This document shows positions 10,399 to 21,228 of a DNA stretch of 64,000 bases, one piece after another. This DNA comes from Eutreptiella sp. 'Long Island Sound 2002' (Eukaryota; Euglenozoa; Euglenophyceae; Eutreptiales; Eutreptiaceae), in assembly GCA_964036045.1 (NCBI GenBank), contig OZ038381.1, positions 133,277,191-133,341,190 of the forward strand, in the 5' to 3' direction. A program made the translations under genes and the position numbers. How positions within the stretch are numbered: position 1 is the stretch's first letter; each line of letters begins with the position of its first letter. Under the pieces are notes generated by a model. It saw only the letters and a program-made list of their open reading frames with translations. It did no database searches and was not told the origin of the DNA.

Positions 10399-12753
10399 TG
10401 AAGCCGGTTCGGACCCCCGTGGCCATCTTGGGGTCACTTGGGGTGTGTATCTATGTGCCGGCAAGGCGCCATTGGCTGATATCATACTCTCCCATCCACC
10501 TGACCTAACCCGATGTGATAGTGTGATAGGTTTGGTCATTGCGGCTATGAGCGGCAATATTCAGTACCGAGGCGCCGCCAGCGGAGATTTATATATCAGA
10601 ATATCAGGAATCAACAGGGTTTTATTATCATGATGTTTCCGTAATTTTTCAGCCTTTCGTTCTGATGGTCAATGTATCGGCGACAGTCAGTTGGCTCGCG
10701 ATTTTGCGTTAACCGATTGGTTAACTGTTATTTCCAGATATTTTGGCGGATATTCCGTTGAAGGGTCAGATTTCATCAGCAAAGGGTTCGTTGCTTCCGC
10801 AATTCTCTAAATAAGCACTCGAAATTTTAATCAGAATTTTTCGCGATGTCGAAATCGGATTTTCGACTTTGACATCGCCGCACTTGATTTGGACTTCTTC
10901 GAGTGGTCATACTCCTTTCCCTATGCCCGAATCAGGTTTCCCTTATACTTGCCACCCATTTGACTTGGAGATATAAGGGAAACAAAAGTGAATCGTGGGA
11001 CCACTTTGAAGGACCATATCTACGCGCGAGTGTGAGGAAAGAGAATACGGAAGGTTGCGTTGCAAGCGCATTGGTCTCAAGTTAATTTAGGAAGCATCAA
11101 ACGCCTTTGGTGTGTACACATGCCCGGTGTAGCAAGGAATAATGGTCAAGAGGGTATAAAGTGATATATAACTCTTGGACCGTGCAACCGAATATTTTAA
11201 TGCGACTTTCGAGTGTACCGCATGAGTGTTGGGGTTGCATAGATACTTTCCTTGGGTTCCTACGTATTTTTAACGTGAAGTTATGCCCATGGAGGGGCAT
11301 GGCATATCATGGTGGGAGCCACTTTTGAGAGTATGTTTTATATGCATGGTATATGTCTTGATATGCTCACGCCCATGTTATATATCTTCGTGTGGCCGAA
11401 GAGATGGGGAGCCATACGTGACAAGGGTTTTGCCCATGTCCCAATTGTGGAATTCAAAGCGCTAGACTAAGTCTACCGCATATGTATTGCTCATGGTATG
11501 TTTGGGAAAGAGATCCATGAGTGCACTCCCATTTTCATGGGGCATGTAGATATGGGTGGCGAAGGTATCTCCATGCGCCCGATTGGGGATCCAAGTGGGG
11601 GAATTGTTCGCAAATGGTTCCAATCATTTGTGTATTGAACCATGAGCGGATATCATGGGTGAGCATAGAGATATAGTATCATGACAACTTGGTATTTGGA
11701 CATATTTTCATGTTTTTGACCTCATTTTATGCTCATTTTTGTGTTTTATGTGCTCAACTGGTCGGCTAACAGCAAAGTGCCTAGAGATCCGTGAACTATG
11801 GTATGTTGCTTATATGTTGGCATATGCTTCGGTGTTGTACCTCACCATATGCCGGATCACGTGGTCACTTTGGCTTGGCGCACGAGGCCTCACAAAACTA
11901 GGTCTCAAACTCATGAGCTGACTTGTGAAACATGCCATGTACATAACCGGAGGAGTTTCGGAGCCAATGATGGGATATTCTTGGGCATGGACCTTTGGTC
12001 TATATCACCCCTGTATATTACTTTCCGGTTTGACACATGCATGGAGCATATGAACATTTGCCATATGCATTTTTGAGTATATAATTGATTTTTGGGCATA
12101 ATGGTGTGATTTGCCTGATTTTGCCATGTTGTGAGGTCATCTTCATGGGGCAGTTCTCCAAGCCCATTCGACTCCAAGTCCAACCAAGGTTATGTCAGGG
12201 TAGGGCATGGTCCTGAGTGCCACTCTAGGCCATGACACGCCACCTACCCTATTGGGCTAGGATTTATAGGCTTGGGTGTGAACACATTTTTGGGGTTTGT
12301 GTAGTGACTTGTGACACATGGCATTCAGCCGTCTCATTTGACCGGGTTCAGGGCAATATGTTGGTGAGTCAAGGGAAGGTCTTGAGTCCAGGGAATGAGG
12401 GGTTTATGGCTGTGAATGTGTATGTTAACCTCTTTCCCCAACTTTGCTTTATTTGTGTTCATATGCCAATTTCAGGGCTTTCTTCCTTGGTGCAATTCTT
12501 GTACATGCCCGCCATCGTGAGACCATCGATGTGCTGAACGAAAGCCCGTAGCCTGATTTGGATTGTGAATTGGGTTATTGCTGTACTGGTGGGATCTGGT
12601 TGCTGTTTCAGGGTTGAAGGAGGATTTTATTTCTATATTTTTGGATTTGGACCCTGGAAATTGAGGAATGCAATCGTTGATCCGGAGTAAATCAGCAGGG
12701 GTTACAGGCGGAAGGGGCACAGCGGGGGCCGGTCCTGGTAGGGACCTTCTTTA
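10399..12753 (+). repeat. Element 1 5' LTR
   Basis: Begins TGAAGCCGGTTCGG and ends CCTTCTTTA immediately before the primer binding site. It is an unusually long LTR, much more AT-rich than the internal region, and ends in TA and not the usual CA. It contains a near-perfect inverted repeat around 10843-10880 and the gag start codon at 12668. Confidence 0.93.
11153..11160 (+). promoter_or_regulatory. Possible TATA box in LTR
   Basis: The string GTATAAAG in an AT-rich part of the 5' LTR is the best TATA-like match seen. It lies about 1.5 kb before the gag ATG. The transcription start is not otherwise marked. Confidence 0.2.
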
Positions 12754-15700
12754 TGGTAGCAGAGGCTTACCTGCTGCCCCAACCAACCGCCGACCCGGGG
12801 ACTTGGGCCCTTATGAGCCCTGCCCAAGTACGCCCCGGGTGCGTATTGTGGACTCGGTGGAGACCACGCCGGAGATTGGAGCCATAGAAGGACCGAGACG
12901 TTCAAGAGCATGGCGAACTCCGGAAGTTGAAGCCCGAAGAGAAGAACGACACTCGGGAAGAGGAGGACGTGACATGGAGGACCTGGTCTCCATGTGTGAG
13001 CGTCGCTGCCGAAAGGCATGCAACCTCCGCTCCGCCGCGGAGGACTCTGATGAGGCCTGCCATTCAGGCAGCAGTGGAGGACGGGCCCGGCGCTATCGGA
13101 AGCGCGGGTCACCCAAGTCCGCGGCAAGGGACGCCGGGGCTATGGACACGGACCCCAGCCCGGTCAGGCTGTGGGAATCCGAGGGGCACTCCGAGGGCTA
13201 TCGGACAGCCTACGAGCCACCTTCGGAGTCGGAGATGTCCGCGCCGATCGCCAGGGCGCATACGGCCCCCGAACCCGCCCTGCAGCACGACGCCGAGCGC
13301 TTGGAGAGGCCAGCCAGGGCCCGGACGGCACCTGTGCCCCGGCACACGGGACCAGAGACGGACGCCATAGGCGATACGCCCATGGGCGATGAGTCTGAGG
13401 TGCCGGAAACCGCGGGTTGCGCTGAATCCGGCGGAAACCACGCTGCGTGCCACTGCGAGCACGTGTCCTTCCTCATGGGCAAGTACCCGAAGATGGGGAT
13501 GAACGCCATCGTGCATCACCTTGACCGCCTGGACAACGCCAAGGACGCTCTAGAGGAGGACGTCGCGGGGATCCTGGACGACCAGTCAGCCGCGGAGAAC
13601 CACATGGAGGAGCTGCGAGCGGATCAGGCCCGGTACCGGGAGAATCTGGAGCTGGCCCTGCAGAAGCAGCAGCAAGTGGTGGACAGCCTCCACCACTTAG
13701 TGGAGGACATGTCGGGACGCCTGAAAAGGCTAGAGGAGCGACAGCCCCTCGCCTCGGGTCCGGAGCTCCCGGCAAAGCCGGCCGCGGTAGAGCTGGTGGA
13801 GCGGGTTAAGACCCTCAGGAGCGCCATGGAGAAACCCATGGGCGGCCCTGCAGAGGCACCATACGCGCATCCGCGTGTTGACCCGGGTGCGCTGCCGTTT
13901 GTTCCCATGTTCAGCGAATCCACAATGCTCGGGGAACACACGGCACCGGCTGGGTCCATGCGGGAAGGGCACGTAACCACGGACCCGAGGAGCCTGACGG
14001 TACAGATGTCCCATGCCGCCCAGGATGTACCGATCACGACGAATATGGTGGTCTATGCGGAAGAGAAGATCGAGATCCAGTACCAGACCATGCAGGGGCG
14101 AACCATGGGAAGCGCCGACGGACATGGTCGAGGCCATCCAAGCGGAAACCTGTGGGCGAAAGACCCCAATACGGGGATATGGACGGCCGACGGAGCAAGT
14201 CCTTCCCGCATTCCAAACCCCATGGGTTCAGGCCCAACTGGACCGCACTCCATGGAGGAGAGGGATGTACGGGGAGTGTACTCAAACCCCCCGGCCACAG
14301 GTGGTATCCGTCTCGGTGGAGTGGTGGCTGGAGACGTCGGAGACGCCATCAGGATCGACGACCTCAGGGGAATCAAAATCCCCTACTACGACGGGAACCC
14401 CTCCAACCTGGATGACTTCATCCTGGACTGGGAGGACTTCGCCGAGGAGGTCGTCGGCGAGATGCGGGGAGCGCCGCGGGACAAGTGGGTATGCCGGACA
14501 TTCCCACACCGGCTGGCGCAGGACCTCAAGGAGGAGCTGCGGGATCAGATCCGGGAAGGATTGATCCGGACGGAGCAGGCCTGCCTCCAGTGGCTGGAGG
14601 ATGAGGAGCGGGTGGACGCTCCGAACCAGAAGCTGGAGGACCTGTGGTCCATTCCACTGCCGCTGGACCGCGGTGAGTTGCGGGTCCGAGAGTGGAACCG
14701 GTATCTGCGGAAGTACCGCAGATGCCTCAAGTTGGTGGAGGACTGGAACGAGGCCAGTGAGATCCGCCACTTGCTGAAGGACGTCCTCCCGGGCAACTGG
14801 AAGAGGAGAGTGGAGGACGAGGAGAAGAAGAGGGCCAAGAAGCGGGTGGCGGTGAGGATTATGGCGGCGGAGGATACCCACGCGGGTATCATGGAGTTCT
14901 TCAGGAGGAACCTGGGCGAACCCAACCGGATGTTGGGACTGAAGAACGCCGTGTACGTGGAGGTATTTGGAGACTCCATGGGGCAAAGGTTGTTGCGCCT
15001 CAACAACGTGGAGTGGAGGCGCGGGGAGCCGCTGAGGATGCAAGTCATCTTCGCCCGCATGAGCCTGGACAAGATCGTGAAGTACATCACGGTGGAGTTG
15101 AAGCTCAATGCCAAGAACGAGGCCCACGTGCAGGATCGACATGGTCATGGACAACGAGGCCACCGAGAAGATCGCCATCATCGAGAGATCCAGGAGGACA
15201 CGGCCAACTCCGCGGAGGATGGTAGTGGAAGTGGCCAAGACCACTGGTCCCGGGAGGATCACGAGGAGGCCCATTTCTTCGCGTTTGTGGCGCACAACGT
15301 GAAGAACAATGGGCAGGATCGGTCCAGATGGAGCCGGGCGGGACCAAGGGGCAAAGAGCCAAGGAGGATCGGGAACCCACCGCTCTCGTTCCGAGAGTAC
15401 AGGTCTCAGCACGACGGGTGCTGGGTCTGTTATGGCAAGGGAAACAACCATGCACACGACCACCGTCAGTGCAAGGTGTATGAGGCGGACAGGAAGGCCT
15501 ACTTCGCCGCCCACCCCGAGAAGAAGCCCAAGGAGCAGCGGATTGCCGATTGGAAGGCGAAGGGCGGAGACGGGGGAAAAGGCCAAGGCAAAGGAGGCGG
15601 AGGAAGAGGCTATGGTGGTGGACCTGGCCAAGACCGACGAGTAAGGTCCATCCAGGAGGTTGCTGAGGACATGTTGAGGACGTTGGAGGAACTCAAAGCC

Positions 15701-15766
15701 CAGCAACGTGGTGGACAAAGTCCTGGCGGATCGCAGCCGGAAGGGGCTGCAGGAAGCCAAGTCTAG
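12668..15766 (+). CDS. gag: Element 1 Gag polyprotein, start inside LTR
   Basis: A frame of 1032 codons. The ATG at 12668 lies in U5 of the LTR and the frame runs through the LTR end and primer site, with the next in-frame ATG only at about 12974, so the real start is uncertain. The N-terminal third is Pro/Arg/Glu-rich and probably disordered. Residues about 290-360 form a heptad-rich coiled coil (NLELALQKQQQVVDSLHHLV). Residues about 565-740 form a helical capsid-like domain after YYDGNPSNLDDFILDW. A zinc knuckle CWVCYGKGNNHAHDHRQC sits near residue 918, and a Gly/Lys-rich RNA-binding tail follows. Gag packages the element RNA in virus-like particles. The frame ends at UAG 15764-15766, after which pol continues in the same frame. 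Confidence 0.85.
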   Translation: MQSLIRSKSAGVTGGRGTAGAGPGRDLLYGSRGLPAAPTNRRPGDLGPYEPCPSTPRVRIVDSVETTPEIGAIEGPRRSRAWRTPEVEARREERHSGRGGRDMEDLVSMCERRCRKACNLRSAAEDSDEACHSGSSGGRARRYRKRGSPKSAARDAGAMDTDPSPVRLWESEGHSEGYRTAYEPPSESEMSAPIARAHTAPEPALQHDAERLERPARARTAPVPRHTGPETDAIGDTPMGDESEVPETAGCAESGGNHAACHCEHVSFLMGKYPKMGMNAIVHHLDRLDNAKDALEEDVAGILDDQSAAENHMEELRADQARYRENLELALQKQQQVVDSLHHLVEDMSGRLKRLEERQPLASGPELPAKPAAVELVERVKTLRSAMEKPMGGPAEAPYAHPRVDPGALPFVPMFSESTMLGEHTAPAGSMREGHVTTDPRSLTVQMSHAAQDVPITTNMVVYAEEKIEIQYQTMQGRTMGSADGHGRGHPSGNLWAKDPNTGIWTADGASPSRIPNPMGSGPTGPHSMEERDVRGVYSNPPATGGIRLGGVVAGDVGDAIRIDDLRGIKIPYYDGNPSNLDDFILDWEDFAEEVVGEMRGAPRDKWVCRTFPHRLAQDLKEELRDQIREGLIRTEQACLQWLEDEERVDAPNQKLEDLWSIPLPLDRGELRVREWNRYLRKYRRCLKLVEDWNEASEIRHLLKDVLPGNWKRRVEDEEKKRAKKRVAVRIMAAEDTHAGIMEFFRRNLGEPNRMLGLKNAVYVEVFGDSMGQRLLRLNNVEWRRGEPLRMQVIFARMSLDKIVKYITVELKLNAKNEAHVQDRHGHGQRGHREDRHHREIQEDTANSAEDGSGSGQDHWSREDHEEAHFFAFVAHNVKNNGQDRSRWSRAGPRGKEPRRIGNPPLSFREYRSQHDGCWVCYGKGNNHAHDHRQCKVYEADRKAYFAAHPEKKPKEQRIADWKAKGGDGGKGQGKGGGGRGYGGGPGQDRRVRSIQEVAEDMLRTLEELKAQQRGGQSPGGSQPEGAAGSQV
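12754..12765 (+). other. Primer binding site, initiator-Met tRNA type
   Basis: TGGTAGCAGAGG directly follows the LTR and is the exact complement of CCUCUGCUACCA, the 3' end of initiator-Met tRNAs that begin AGCAGAG. It lies inside the open gag frame and would be translated as part of LYGSRG. Confidence 0.85.
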
Positions 15767-15810
15767 AGGAGCCCCCACGGGAGTGGGACCTCGGAGGTCT
15801 CTCCTCCGAA
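15764..15810 (+). promoter_or_regulatory. Candidate stop-codon readthrough signal (gag UAG pol)
   Basis: UAG at 15764-15766 is the only stop between gag and pol, which share a frame. Seven bases downstream a CCCAC/GTGGG stem with a GGGA loop (15774-15787) forms, followed by a perfect 7 bp stem TCGGAGG/CCTCCGA (15791-15797 with 15803-15809). AGGAG directly after the stop is complementary to CTCCT at 15801-15805, so a pseudoknot alternative exists. Spacing resembles gammaretroviral UAG readthrough sites. The same sequence is present in element 2. Confidence 0.6.
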
Positions 15811-18800
15811 AATCAGTGGAATCCCAGAGAAAGCGAAGGCACATCGGGTGCCGAAGAAGGCTTCGGAAGAGCCAAAACCACTGAGTTTCGCCACTCCCAA
15901 CCCCTGCAGCGCCCTGCCAAGGGAAGTACATGTGGGTACGGGACATGGCAAGAAGGAAGGAGCGACCACGGAGAGCCCCGTGGACGGGCAGGACCAACCC
16001 AAGATCTACACCATCCGTGACCATACCCTTGAAGTCCTGATGCACCCGGACGTGCTAGAGTTGCATGCCGTGAGAGTCGTCCATACACCTCATGGCGACG
16101 AGCGGCAGTTGCACTTGAAAGTGCGAGTACGGTGCGGACGAGAGGAGAAAGTGGTGGGTGTGTTAGTGGATACGGGTGCCCAGGTGAGCCTGGTCCGGAG
16201 AGGGTTGTTCAAGGAGGAATTCCTGCAGCCCAGCCGGAGACCGGTCCGCCTGAAGGTCGCCAACGGAGAGATCATGGGTGGTGGCACCCATGAGGCCACT
16301 ATCAGTATGGAATTCTGGGAACATGAGCGCTTGAACTGCCCCGATCAGGCGAAGAGAAGCACTCTATCCGGGAACTTCTATGTGGCCGACATTACAGATT
16401 GGGACATGATCATGGGGTACGACTTCATGGTGGCCAACGCCATTGGAGCCCTTCCCCATCGTGCAACGCTGGTCCGGGAGGACGATGAATGCCTCACATG
16501 GCTGTCCACGGACTATGCATGCGGATCATCCCAATGGAATGCTGAGGAAGAGGATCGGATCGTCCAAGCGGTGCAAGCTGTGGGTGCCAAGTCCAGAGGA
16601 GACCGTGGAGCTCAGCTCAGGGAGTATGGAATGGCGCCACAGGTGTATGCCAGGATGATCCAGACGCTGGGAGCCGAAGCGCCCGAGACGGACGTCTTCG
16701 CTTCCCGGGATGCCCCACTTTTGCGGAAGTGTAGGAGGCATTGGCATCGAGGAGACTCAGCCTGGCATAGGCATTGGGGTTTGAAGGAGTGGGGGCCCAT
16801 GTATTGGCATGGCTCCCTGGATAACACCAGACGTACGGTGGAGAAGATCATCGCGGATAGGGCGAAGGGGATCCTGGTCATAACCGGCATAGGATCCACC
16901 CCATGTCCGCTGGAGGGTCTCAAGTCGACGCTGGACTCCATCACCCTGAACGAGATGTCATTCGGGCCAGAGGAGGAGTTGTTCATCGACGCCAAGGGTG
17001 TATCAATGCCCTCCCCGGGTCAAGCGTGGGGTACCAAGGCTTTCCTGGTGGATGGGGCGCAAGCCCAGCCCAAGGGTGATGAAGCATTCATCCGTAGGGT
17101 GGAGGCGGTGCCCATGAAGGTCATGTTTGAGCCCAAGGAGGGGACGGATCAGCCTATCGATGGCATTGACGTCCTGTCCCACTCCGAGATCGACGACGTC
17201 GTCAACTACATGCGGATGGGGATGCACGACCGTGTGGCAGCCAAGAAGAGGCAGGCCATGGTCACATCTCCGCATTGGTGGGATGACAAGATGTTGGTCA
17301 CCGGCAAGTACGAGAAGGATGAGTTCGTGGCGAGGGTCATGGATCACATCGCGGACCAATACGATGGTCCGGTTGGATCGGACCCACCAACGTGGGGTTT
17401 TCCAAGAGTGGGAACCGGTAGCGACGAGCACCAGCCCGAGGCCGCAAATTTTCGAAGATTATCGGTGGGAATCGCGACCCGCGACAATGAAGAGGGCATA
17501 TCAGACGAGGAGAAGTCGGACTCGGACCCAGAAGAGGCTTATACCGCAGTGCGGTCGGTTGTATCGATACCGAAGCAAGCGGCTGAAGAGGCCCAGGAGA
17601 ACCCGAAGGTCGCCGAGCTGAAGGAGAGGCTGATCCATGCCTATCCGCGGCTATTCAGTGGCGTCGCCAACAAGAACCCTCCAGATCGTGGGAGGTTTGG
17701 TACAGCGAAGATCAAGCTGAAGCCGAACCCGAAGATCTATCGTCATCGGGAGTACCAACTTCAGGGCGATCGGGCCGAGGCCATGAAGAAGCTGTTGGCC
17801 GAGTTCATTGAGCGGGGATGGATCGAACCCTCCGACAGTGAGTGGGCCAGCCCAGCCTTCATCGTGCCCAAGAAGGAGAAGGGCGAGTGGAGGTTGGTGG
17901 TTGATTACAGAGGTTTGAACGAGCAGACCGAGCACGACTCGTACTCGCTTCCCCTGATCGACTCCATCCTCCAAAAACAACAGAAAAAGCGGATTTTCAC
18001 GGTGTTAGACCTGAAACACGGCTATCACCAGATGCCGCTACACCCGGACTCCAGGCCCTGCACAGCGATGTCCACGCCGCTGGGGCCCATGCAGTGGAAA
18101 GTGGTACCTATGGGCGCCAAGAATGGCAACGCCGCTTTCCAGCGCGTGATGGAGGACCTACTCGGTCCTGTCCGGGACTGTGCCGACCCCTTCGTGGATG
18201 ACATCATCATCGGATCCGGCACGGAGAACATGACTGAGGACGAGCTCATCGACGCGCATGAGAAGGATCTGCGCCGAGTGCTCAGCGAGTTGGACAAGCA
18301 CAACATGGTGTGCAAGCCCACCAAAGCCTCACTCTTCGTGAAGGAAGTGGAGTTCGCGGGTCACGTGGTCAGTCACGGGCAACGCCGTCCCATGCCTGGA
18401 AAGCTGGCGTCCCTGCACCACTGGGAGAAGCCCCAGACCATCAGCGAACTCCGGTCCTTCATGGGGTTCTGCAACTACTATTCAGGCTATGTCCGGATGT
18501 ATGCAGAACTGTCGGGGCCGCTGCACAAGATGTTGCAGGTGGGCAAGTTCGATGGCCGGAAGGGGAGCAAGAAGAAGCTTATCTGGACCCCTGAGGCTGA
18601 GGATGCGTTCGACCGCCTGAAGGAGCGACTCCTGGGGCAGTTGGGGCTGTTCCTGGTGGACCCGGACAAGGGATTCGTGCTACGGACAGACGCCTCGGAC
18701 TATGCCGTGGAGGCAGTCCTCGAGCAAGTCCGGGACGACGGGACTCATGTTCCCGTGGCGTTTGGGAGCAGGATCCTGGCCGAGGGCCAACGCCGAACAT

Positions 18801-20834
18801 GGACCGCGAGGGAGAAGGAGACATACGCCATTGTATGTGCGCTCAGGAAGTGGTCTGGCCACATCGGACTGCAGCCGGTGGTGGTATGCACGGACCACCA
18901 GTCCCTACAGAGCTGGCACAAGGAGCATGTCGACACCCCCTCAGGACCAGCGGCTAGGAGGGCCCGATGGCACGAGACGTTCGCCAAGTTCGACCTCAGC
19001 GTCGTATACGTACCGGGGAAGGACAACACTGTGGCAGATTGCCTCAGTCGGTGGGCCTACCCCGCGGGCAAGGCTTGGATGGACATATCCAGCCATGGAG
19101 ACGCCGAGGAGACCGAGGACGCCAAGCGCATCATCGAGATGGAGAAGGTCATGGAGCAGGAGGGGGTCAAGTGCTTTGTGGTGATGGCAAACTGTACGGA
19201 CCTGGCCAAGGTCCGGGGTGCCCGCGTCCAAGCTATTCGAGAGGAAACCCTCGAGCAATGGATGGTGGCCCCTGTAGAGCTAGTCAGGTCGGTGCTCACA
19301 GAGGATTGGTCGGATGACTACGCGGCATCCGAGCACTGGAGCAAGTACTGGAATGCCGTGAGCGCCCCGTCGGGGGACGAGTGGCCCGAGGGCTTGACCG
19401 AGGATGGCGACAAGTTGTTCCTCAAGGACAAGCTGCTGGTGCCCGAGAACCGACTGGAGGAACTCATTGACCACTGGCACAACGCCCAGCTCATGCATCC
19501 TGGCCGAGACAAGATGCAGCAGGACCTGGAGTGGCGTTTCAAGTTCCCTCCGGGGTACTACGCCATCCTGGATAGGTACTGCAGCGACTGTGCCGTGTGT
19601 CGGGCCACGAAGAGCCCCAACCACTCCACAGCGGGCAACCCGGTGTATACAGCTATACCGGAGGCCCCTATGCGGTCCGTGGCCATGGATGTATTCGCCA
19701 TGCCTGAGGTCACCGTGGAAGGAGAGACCTACGACTGTGTCATCCTGGCGGTGGATAGGCACAGTGGGTATATCGTGGCGGTCCCTGGCAAGAAGTCCAA
19801 GAAGAAGGACAAGAAGGACAAGCATGGAGTGGGGCTGCAGGCCAAGACCGTCGCTAACGCCATGATCAGGCATTGGCTGACGATTTTTGATGTCTCAGCT
19901 GTCATCTGCAGCGATCGGGGCAGTCAATTCGTGGGGACGTGGTTCAAGACGATGTGCAAGCACATGGGGATTCGGCACGCCAAGACCGTGGCATACCACA
20001 GCCGGTCGAATGGCCGGGCTGAGGTGGCCGGGCGGCAGATGTTCGAGAAGTTCCGCCAGCTGCACATCGACGAACCGGGCCGGAATCGGTAGAATTCGCT
20101 GTGGAGAGTACTCCAAGCGTACCACGACCTTCCGGGACCCACTGGACTATCGCCCCATCGCATCCTGTTCCTACGGGATCGAGTGTCACGCACTCTCCCG
20201 TGGATGAACCATGGCAAGGTGGCCCGGGATGCGAACGCCATGATGGCTGAGGCGAACGACACGGCGCCCAAGGTGTGCAAGGCACTTCAGGACGAGCATG
20301 ACAAGAGGGCCAAGTACTTCAAGCAGGGAAAGGTCCAGAAGTATGCTCTCCAAGACACCGTGTGGGTGGAGCGGCACCACAAGGATGTCCTGTCCAGGCA
20401 TCGGCAGGCATCTTGGTATGTGCCGGGGGTCATCGTGCCGAAGGTCGGACAGGATGTGTATGCGGTTCGTGTGGGGGATTACAAGATCCTGGACCGCGAC
20501 CATACCCAGCTTCGTCCCCGAGCGCCAGACCCCAGCGGACGTCCCGTCACCTTTGAGTTCACGGCCGGCGATGTGGACTCAGACGACGAGGGTGAGGACG
20601 ACGACTTCACCGCAGAGAAGATCCTGGCGGACAAGCCGGACCCGGGGACGCCCTGGGGGTAGGCTTTACAAAGTCCGCTGGAAGGGATTCGCCGCGTCCA
20701 GGGATTCGTGGGAGCCTCCGAGCAGTTTCGTGCCGAGGTACACCACGGTCTGGATGGACTACCTAAAGAAAAAGAATATTTCTTTGGATGTCAAGGACGT
20801 GTTGGTCCATTTGGTTGCTGCTGTAGCACCGTAA
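15767..20834 (+). pseudogene. pol: Element 1 Pol: protease, methyltransferase-like relic, RT, RNase H, integrase, chromodomain
   Basis: In frame with gag after the UAG. A retropepsin has VLVDTGAQVSLV (Asp codon at 16169) and DWDMIMGYDFM. Next comes a region (about 16650-17070) that follows the Dam-like domain of element 3 but has lost its NPPF motif. RT has SVLDLKHGYHQ-type motif A (TVLDLKHGYHQMP) and an intact FVDD at 18191-18202. RNase H has LRTDASDYAV. Integrase has an HHCC module with CSDCAVC and a full DDE triad (AMDVFAMPE, ICSDRGSQF, GRAEVAGRQ). The frame stops at 20090-20092, where element 2 has a Tyr codon (TAT to TAG). It continues in frame to about 20650, where one extra base shifts it. 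The chromodomain (YKVRWKGFAASRDSWEPP) is then read in another frame to 20834. The two lesions make it defective as it stands. Confidence 0.88.
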
Positions 20835-21217
20835 TGGATCCCCCCTTGGCATTTTGTTTGTTTCTGTGCTTGGGGAGACGGTTGAGGGCGTTCATCCGGG
20901 GTTTTTTCGGCCTTGATTGGCCATATACCCCCTTCACTCGATCTCCACGTATATATTTCACTGTGGTATACTTATTTAGGTCGACCGACGACGTTTTTCT
21001 ATCTTTGATCCCCTTGGTCCATGTTGTAGATCAAGAGGAGACCGGATATGGCGTAGGGCGCTGAGTATCAGTGTCCTCACCCCTCCCTTGGGGCGTGGGG
21101 GACGCCTACGACGTGTGTGGGGCCTCCATGTGTCCTTGGGACATGGGGGGGGGGGTTGGAGCCCATTGGGGTCCTCCCGTCCTCTCTTCAATGACTTCCG
21201 AGCGGTAACAACGCTCT
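20835..21217 (+). other. Element 1 3' untranslated region
   Basis: About 380 bp between the chromodomain stop and the polypurine tract. It contains a G run near 21147-21155 and no coding. Element 2 has the matching stretch at 32699-33080. Confidence 0.7.
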
Positions 21218-21228
21218 GAGAAGGGGGC
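21218..21228 (+). other. Element 1 polypurine tract
   Basis: GAGAAGGGGGC directly precedes the 3' LTR. This is the expected primer for plus-strand DNA synthesis. Confidence 0.8.

Noticed and set aside
14282-16045. 587-codon - strand ORF inside element 1
   Set aside because: It is the antisense shadow of gag/pol coding, with Leu/Val/His-rich composition and no motif. Gag and pol on the other strand carry clear domains.
20090-20092. TAG in element 1 pol as a second readthrough site
   Set aside because: Element 2 has TAT (Tyr) at the same codon and the sequence context is ordinary coding, so it is a private nonsense mutation.
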